Positions 60,472 to 64,000 of a stretch of 64,000 nt of DNA are shown piece by piece. This stretch comes from Neotamlana laminarinivorans (GTDB lineage: Bacteria; Bacteroidota; Bacteroidia; Flavobacteriales; Flavobacteriaceae). The notes under the pieces were generated by a model that was given only the letters and a program-made list of their open reading frames with translations, had not been told where the DNA came from and ran no database searches. Where the stretch lies: positions 372,001-436,000 of the forward strand of contig NZ_JAJAPW010000001.1 of NCBI RefSeq assembly GCF_020523925.1, given 5' to 3'. The position numbers and the translations under genes are program-made. The first letter of the stretch is position 1; each line of letters opens with the position of its first letter.

Positions 60472-60516
60472 CAGTCGCGGTTTTCAGTACTGCCTGCTGC
60501 GACTGCTACTGAAAAC
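60472..60516 (+). promoter_or_regulatory. overlapping inverted repeats between the 354-residue protein gene and the AAA+ gene
   Basis: CAGTCGC (60472-60478) pairs with GCGACTG (60499-60505). GTTTTCAGTA (60480-60489) pairs with TACTGAAAAC (60507-60516). The arms interleave (a-b-a'-b'), so the two hairpins cannot form together except as a strained pseudoknot. The stretch is more GC-rich than its flanks and ends 8 bp before the ATPase start codon. Confidence 0.6.
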
Positions 60517-60524
60517 TAAAAAAA

Positions 60525-62483
60525 ATGGAACACAACACAACATTCCCAATAAAACAAAGCGAACTCGATGTATTGCGAGATGAAGCTTCATCCTATTTAA
60601 AAAGCGTACAATGGGAGCAAAGCGCAAGAGCTAAAAATAGAGATAAAGATGGTAAAGACGAATCTATTTTATTGTATTTATCAAGAGCAAATAATGGAAA
60701 TAATGTAGAAATTACATCGGTTTCCAAAACTATTTTAGCATTAAAAAAGCGTTTATTGCCAGATTCGGTAGCAATTCCTATGTTTTTAAATCAGACGCTA
60801 TACGCGGTTCAAGAAGGTTTAACGCTTGGTGTTTGGATAAAAGATAGCTTTTACGATTCCTCTGGATTAACTAGTTTAAATCAAAATAAATCGGCTTTAG
60901 ATTCTAGTGGAAAGCGCGAGTACGAAAGTAAAATGCACACCGCTACAGCGTACATGCTTTTTGCAACGGCTTATAAAATTTTAAACGATTTAAAGCCACA
61001 TGCCTCTGACGATTTAAGCGTAATGAAACAGAAGTTTGCCGGCATTCCAGAAGTATCTTTATTATCACCAATAAAAGGTATTTCATGTGCTTTATTTTAT
61101 TTCGACAAGTACTTAGGTCATCCAGAAATTGTAAAAACAGATAAAGATGTTATAGATTTCACCGTGGTGTATTTTGAAGCTTTAATTGATGAAATACAAT
61201 TAAGAAAAAGCACGCTGGAATACACCGAAACTATTGAAGATAGAACCTATAAATTAGAAAACTCTGAATTTGCCATTTCAGGTTGGAACAACGTATTTCA
61301 AGGCACAGCTAAAAGTGTAGAATTTAATAAAATTAAGTTTGAACAAATTGTAGGTAACCGTGATGCAAAGCATTTTGCACGTCGTTTAACCGAGCGCATG
61401 TTGAGTTACGATTTTGAAGCTAAAAAGAATCCGTTTCAAGAATTAGGTGGTTTTATGCCTGTTTTTATGGGGTACGGTATTCCAGGAACAGGTAAAAGTA
61501 TGCTTATTGCAGCTATTGCAACACGTTTAAAAGAACATTGCGATATTTTAGATATTCCATTTTTGTTTCATCCTATGCCAGATACGTTAATAAGTACGTT
61601 TCAAGGTGGTTCTGCTGAAAAAATGGTAGAGTGGATGAAACCTATGCAAGATCCTACAAAGCTAATTTTCGCACCTATTGATGATGCCGAAAATAATTTA
61701 CAAGAACGAACAGCCCAAGGTGTATCTGCAGGTGTTAAAGAAGTTATTGGTGTGTTTTTACGCTACACCGAAGGTGCGTATGCGGTAAATTACGGTAATA
61801 GTTCTATTGGTTTATTTACCAATTTACCTGAAATGCTCGATAAAGCAGTGATATCGCGTGTGCAAGGGCGTTTCAAAATTGATGGCGCCAGAACAGAACA
61901 TGATTTTCTAGATCAAGACCATTTATGGTGGCGAAAATTTGAAGACACCATGCCAGATTTTGTAAACATGCAAGGACCTGAAAATTATAGTTATCTTCAA
62001 AATCAAGGTTTGGCAAAAAATATGGGAGAAATATTAAATCAGGTTGAAAAACCAACCGAAGCTCGTGTTCATGCTATTTATGATGAAGTTGAAAAGCACT
62101 TTAAAAGCGATCAGCATTTGTTTTTTGCTAATTTATACAAAGCCATGCAAGATGCATTTCCTTTTTTCTCTTCTCGTGATGTTAGAAATATACAAAGTGC
62201 CATTTCGTTGCGTTTAACCGATTTCGATTTGGAAGAAGATTGGTTTAGCAACCCCGAAATCTATTTTAAAAAGGATTACGATACCAAATTTAATATGTTA
62301 CAAGAATTAATGCGTGGCAATATGAAAGGTTTAGATTTTTCTGAAATTCGACGTCAAGAAGTGGTAAGATATTTAGATAATGTAGCAACAATTGCCGATA
62401 CCGATTTTAAACGAAAAGTAGATGCAAGAGTAAATCAATTAAATATTGAAACGGCAGCACGAAAAACCTTCGAAGGGTTATAG
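60525..62483 (+). CDS. divergent AAA+ ATPase (third gene of the module)
   Basis: 652 residues. The N-terminal 300 residues have no recognised domain. The AAA+ core has Walker A GYGIPGTGKS (316-325, Lys324), Walker B LIFAPIDDAE (380-389, Asp387/Glu389), sensor-1 FTNLPE with Asn433, and an arginine finger in SRVQGRF (Arg445 or Arg449). A C-terminal helical region (about 510-650) follows. It lacks a protease, helicase or metal-chelatase domain, so it may act as a stand-alone remodelling ATPase. It is expected to hexamerise on a substrate brought by the coiled-coil or 354-residue partner. The function is unknown. Confidence 0.8.
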   Translation: MEHNTTFPIKQSELDVLRDEASSYLKSVQWEQSARAKNRDKDGKDESILLYLSRANNGNNVEITSVSKTILALKKRLLPDSVAIPMFLNQTLYAVQEGLTLGVWIKDSFYDSSGLTSLNQNKSALDSSGKREYESKMHTATAYMLFATAYKILNDLKPHASDDLSVMKQKFAGIPEVSLLSPIKGISCALFYFDKYLGHPEIVKTDKDVIDFTVVYFEALIDEIQLRKSTLEYTETIEDRTYKLENSEFAISGWNNVFQGTAKSVEFNKIKFEQIVGNRDAKHFARRLTERMLSYDFEAKKNPFQELGGFMPVFMGYGIPGTGKSMLIAAIATRLKEHCDILDIPFLFHPMPDTLISTFQGGSAEKMVEWMKPMQDPTKLIFAPIDDAENNLQERTAQGVSAGVKEVIGVFLRYTEGAYAVNYGNSSIGLFTNLPEMLDKAVISRVQGRFKIDGARTEHDFLDQDHLWWRKFEDTMPDFVNMQGPENYSYLQNQGLAKNMGEILNQVEKPTEARVHAIYDEVEKHFKSDQHLFFANLYKAMQDAFPFFSSRDVRNIQSAISLRLTDFDLEEDWFSNPEIYFKKDYDTKFNMLQELMRGNMKGLDFSEIRRQEVVRYLDNVATIADTDFKRKVDARVNQLNIETAARKTFEGL

Positions 62484-62559
62484 TTTAAAACACAAGATAA
62501 GTGTAGTTTTATAAAAAATATAATTTAGAAATTTCTTGTAATCGTTAATGAAATTTTAA

Positions 62560-63150
62560 TTGAAGATGGAAGATAAATTAAGAAACATAAAAAAGAACAT
62601 ATTAGCCAACGAATGGGCAACTTTGTATCGTGTAGATTACGATTATAAATTTGAAAATGGCGATTGGCGCACATTATCGCGCGAAAGTTACGATCGTGGT
62701 AACGGCACGTGTATTTTGTTGTACAATAAAGCAAAAAAAACGGTAATTTTAACTAAACAATTCCGTATGCCTGCTTATGTAAATACACCGGCAGACGGTA
62801 TGTCTATTGAAGTTTGCGCTGGAGCTTTAGATAAAAATGAAGAACCAGAAGTATGCATTATTCGCGAAGTAGAAGAAGAAGTTGGTTATAAAATTAATAG
62901 TGCTAAAAAGGTTTTGGAGTGTTACACTTCACCTGGTGCCGTAACCGAAAAAATGTTTCTTTTTATCGCTGAATATGATGATAGTATGAAAATAAATGAT
63001 GGTGGCGGACTAGAAATTGAAAATGAAGAAATTGAAGTTCTAGAACTTCCTTTTGCAAAAGCTATTGAGATGATGCAGAATTTTGAAATTATTGATGCAA
63101 AAACAATTATGTTATTGCAGTATGCGCAAATAAATAGGTTGTTAAGTTAG
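62560..63150 (+). CDS. NUDIX hydrolase, NudK (GDP-mannose pyrophosphatase)-like
   Basis: 196 residues with a complete Nudix box: GALDKNEEPEVC, then IIREVEEEVGY (about 88-110; G-x5-E-x7-REVxEExGU). Upstream segments ILTKQFRMPAYVNTPADG and LLYNKAKKTVIL, and downstream CYTSPGAVTEKMFLFIAEY, match the NudK/ADP-ribose pyrophosphatase branch with the family's PGAxTE loop. It cleaves sugar nucleotides such as GDP-mannose or ADP-ribose. It follows the AAA+ gene by 76 bp on the same strand; whether it belongs to that module is not known. Confidence 0.88.
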   Translation: MKMEDKLRNIKKNILANEWATLYRVDYDYKFENGDWRTLSRESYDRGNGTCILLYNKAKKTVILTKQFRMPAYVNTPADGMSIEVCAGALDKNEEPEVCIIREVEEEVGYKINSAKKVLECYTSPGAVTEKMFLFIAEYDDSMKINDGGGLEIENEEIEVLELPFAKAIEMMQNFEIIDAKTIMLLQYAQINRLLS

Positions 63151-63215
63151 AGTATTGCTCTTACAAAATAAACAGAATTCTAGTTTCTATTTAAATATTA
63201 CAATATCTAAAATCA

Positions 63216-64000
63216 ATGACATATAATTTCCAAAAAACTTACATAACCATAATTTTATTTTTAGGCATGCTAAACATCTCTAGTGGGCAATCGAATTCAT
63301 ATGGAAATAATGATGAAGTAGGTAACTTTATTACAGTTAACGGAGATAAGCAATATTATGAAATATATGGTGAAGGCGAACCACTTGTGTTAATTCATGG
63401 TAACGGTGGAGATATTGCGTATATGAAACCACAGATCGAGTACTTTTCTAAAAAGTATAAAGTCATTGTCATGGATTGCAGAGGACGAGGAAAAAGTGAA
63501 CTTGGAGACGAAAGTTTAACTTATAAGCAAATAGCCAAAGATATTGTAGCTATTTTAGATCATGAGAATTTAGACTCAACGTATGTTTTAGGTAGAAGCG
63601 ATGGGGCAATTTTAGCCTTGTTATTGGCAATTCACTATCCTGAAAAAGTAAAAAAAATAGTAGCATTTTCAGCGAACCTTACACCCGATACTACGGCACT
63701 TTATCCTGTGGTATACAAGCAAATTAAGGAACGACGAAAGCATGCAGATGAAATGCTGGCAAAGAAAGACACCACTCAAAATTGGAAGGTAACACAACAA
63801 AGGGTTCGCATGATGGAATTTCAACCTAATATTACCTTAGAGGATTTGCATAAAATTAAATGTCCTGTTTTAGTGATGTCTACCGACAGAGATATGATTC
63901 GAGAAGAACATACTTTCAAAATTTACCAGAATATTGAAAAAGCTAATTTATGTTTTCTTCCTGGGGTAAATCATTTTGTATCTAAAAATGGGGCCGAATT
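63216..64000 (+). CDS. alpha/beta hydrolase, secreted (3' truncated by window edge)
   Basis: Open from the ATG at 63216 to the end of the window (261 codons visible, no stop). The N-terminus is a signal peptide (TYITIILFLGMLNISSGQ region). The alpha/beta-hydrolase fold shows the oxyanion segment LIHGNGGD (about 67-74), MDCRGRGKSEL, the nucleophile elbow VLGRSDGA with Ser128, acid STDRDMI (about 225) and the catalytic His in PGVNHFV (about 251). These are the marks of a lipase/esterase-like hydrolase, exported to the periplasm. Substrate unknown; the last residues are outside the window. Confidence 0.85.
   Translation, partial: MTYNFQKTYITIILFLGMLNISSGQSNSYGNNDEVGNFITVNGDKQYYEIYGEGEPLVLIHGNGGDIAYMKPQIEYFSKKYKVIVMDCRGRGKSELGDESLTYKQIAKDIVAILDHENLDSTYVLGRSDGAILALLLAIHYPEKVKKIVAFSANLTPDTTALYPVVYKQIKERRKHADEMLAKKDTTQNWKVTQQRVRMMEFQPNITLEDLHKIKCPVLVMSTDRDMIREEHTFKIYQNIEKANLCFLPGVNHFVSKNGAE

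Noticed and set aside
60472-60516. True H-type pseudoknot
   Set aside because: Crossing loops of 1 nt would have to span stems of 7-10 bp, which is sterically implausible; alternative hairpins fit better.

Overview
The window looks like chromosomal DNA of a low-GC marine member of the Flavobacteriaceae (Bacteroidetes). Support for this comes from the AT-rich base composition, start codons without Shine-Dalgarno sequences, promoter matches of the TTG / TAnnTTTG type, menaquinone genes, a CAL67264-type 60-residue membrane protein, an alginate-lyase lipoprotein, and family-typical neighbourhoods such as holA beside an HSDR_N-domain gene and DoxX - NAD(P)H reductase - MarR - pirin. Coding density is high. 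No tRNA, rRNA, CRISPR array, phage gene or transposase was seen. The first gene (GH3 family) and the last gene (alpha/beta hydrolase) run off the window. Layout. 1-8900: GH3 protein, FAD/NAD(P)-binding protein, small HExxH peptidase, OMP barrel, a 970-residue FAD/Fe-S oxidase, a UDP-diacylglucosamine-diphosphatase-like phosphoesterase and aroC. 9100-13500: glutamate/dicarboxylate symporter, sulfurtransferase, K+/H+ antiporter and a porin-like protein. 13500-16050: an accessory-looking stretch with a decayed partial copy of a DCC-family (DUF393) gene, a small secreted peptidoglycan-binding-like protein, the intact DCC gene and a PL7 alginate-lyase lipoprotein. 16060-33500: housekeeping and membrane genes, including MutS2, RecG, M1 aminopeptidase, patatin, glutamate-synthase-like protein, AsmA-like protein, M20 amidohydrolase, UvrD/PcrA, Sua5/YciO and a ZIP transporter. 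33550-37960: an ncRNA-like element, OmpA lipoprotein, GT2, HSDR_N protein, holA, ung and a short membrane-protein gene. 38300-43805: a menaquinone operon, menB-menA-(UPF0173 hydrolase)-menC-(CPBP protease)-menE. 43830-49220: sppA, a large unknown protein with a MORN/YwqK-like tail, and a methylcrotonyl-type carboxyltransferase. 49300-51530: a MarR-linked redox operon with a promoter-overlapping palindrome. 51680-57510: OmpA barrel protein, MFS exporter, small membrane proteins, EttA and an MBL-fold lipoprotein. 57720-62490: three co-directional genes of unknown function (a coiled-coil protein, a 354-residue helical protein and a divergent AAA+ ATPase). Their intergenic regions hold structured RNA candidates. 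A NudK-like NUDIX hydrolase and an alpha/beta hydrolase follow. The most interesting region is 57720-62490. It has the shape of an AAA+ ATPase module with a dedicated coiled-coil partner. An element resembling the flavobacterial Flavo-1 RNA lies in its first gap, and overlapping inverted repeats lie in its second. A second theme is short GC-rich or palindromic elements inside genes: in the FAD oxidase, mutS2, recG and the M1 peptidase. These look like small dispersed repeats tolerated in frame.
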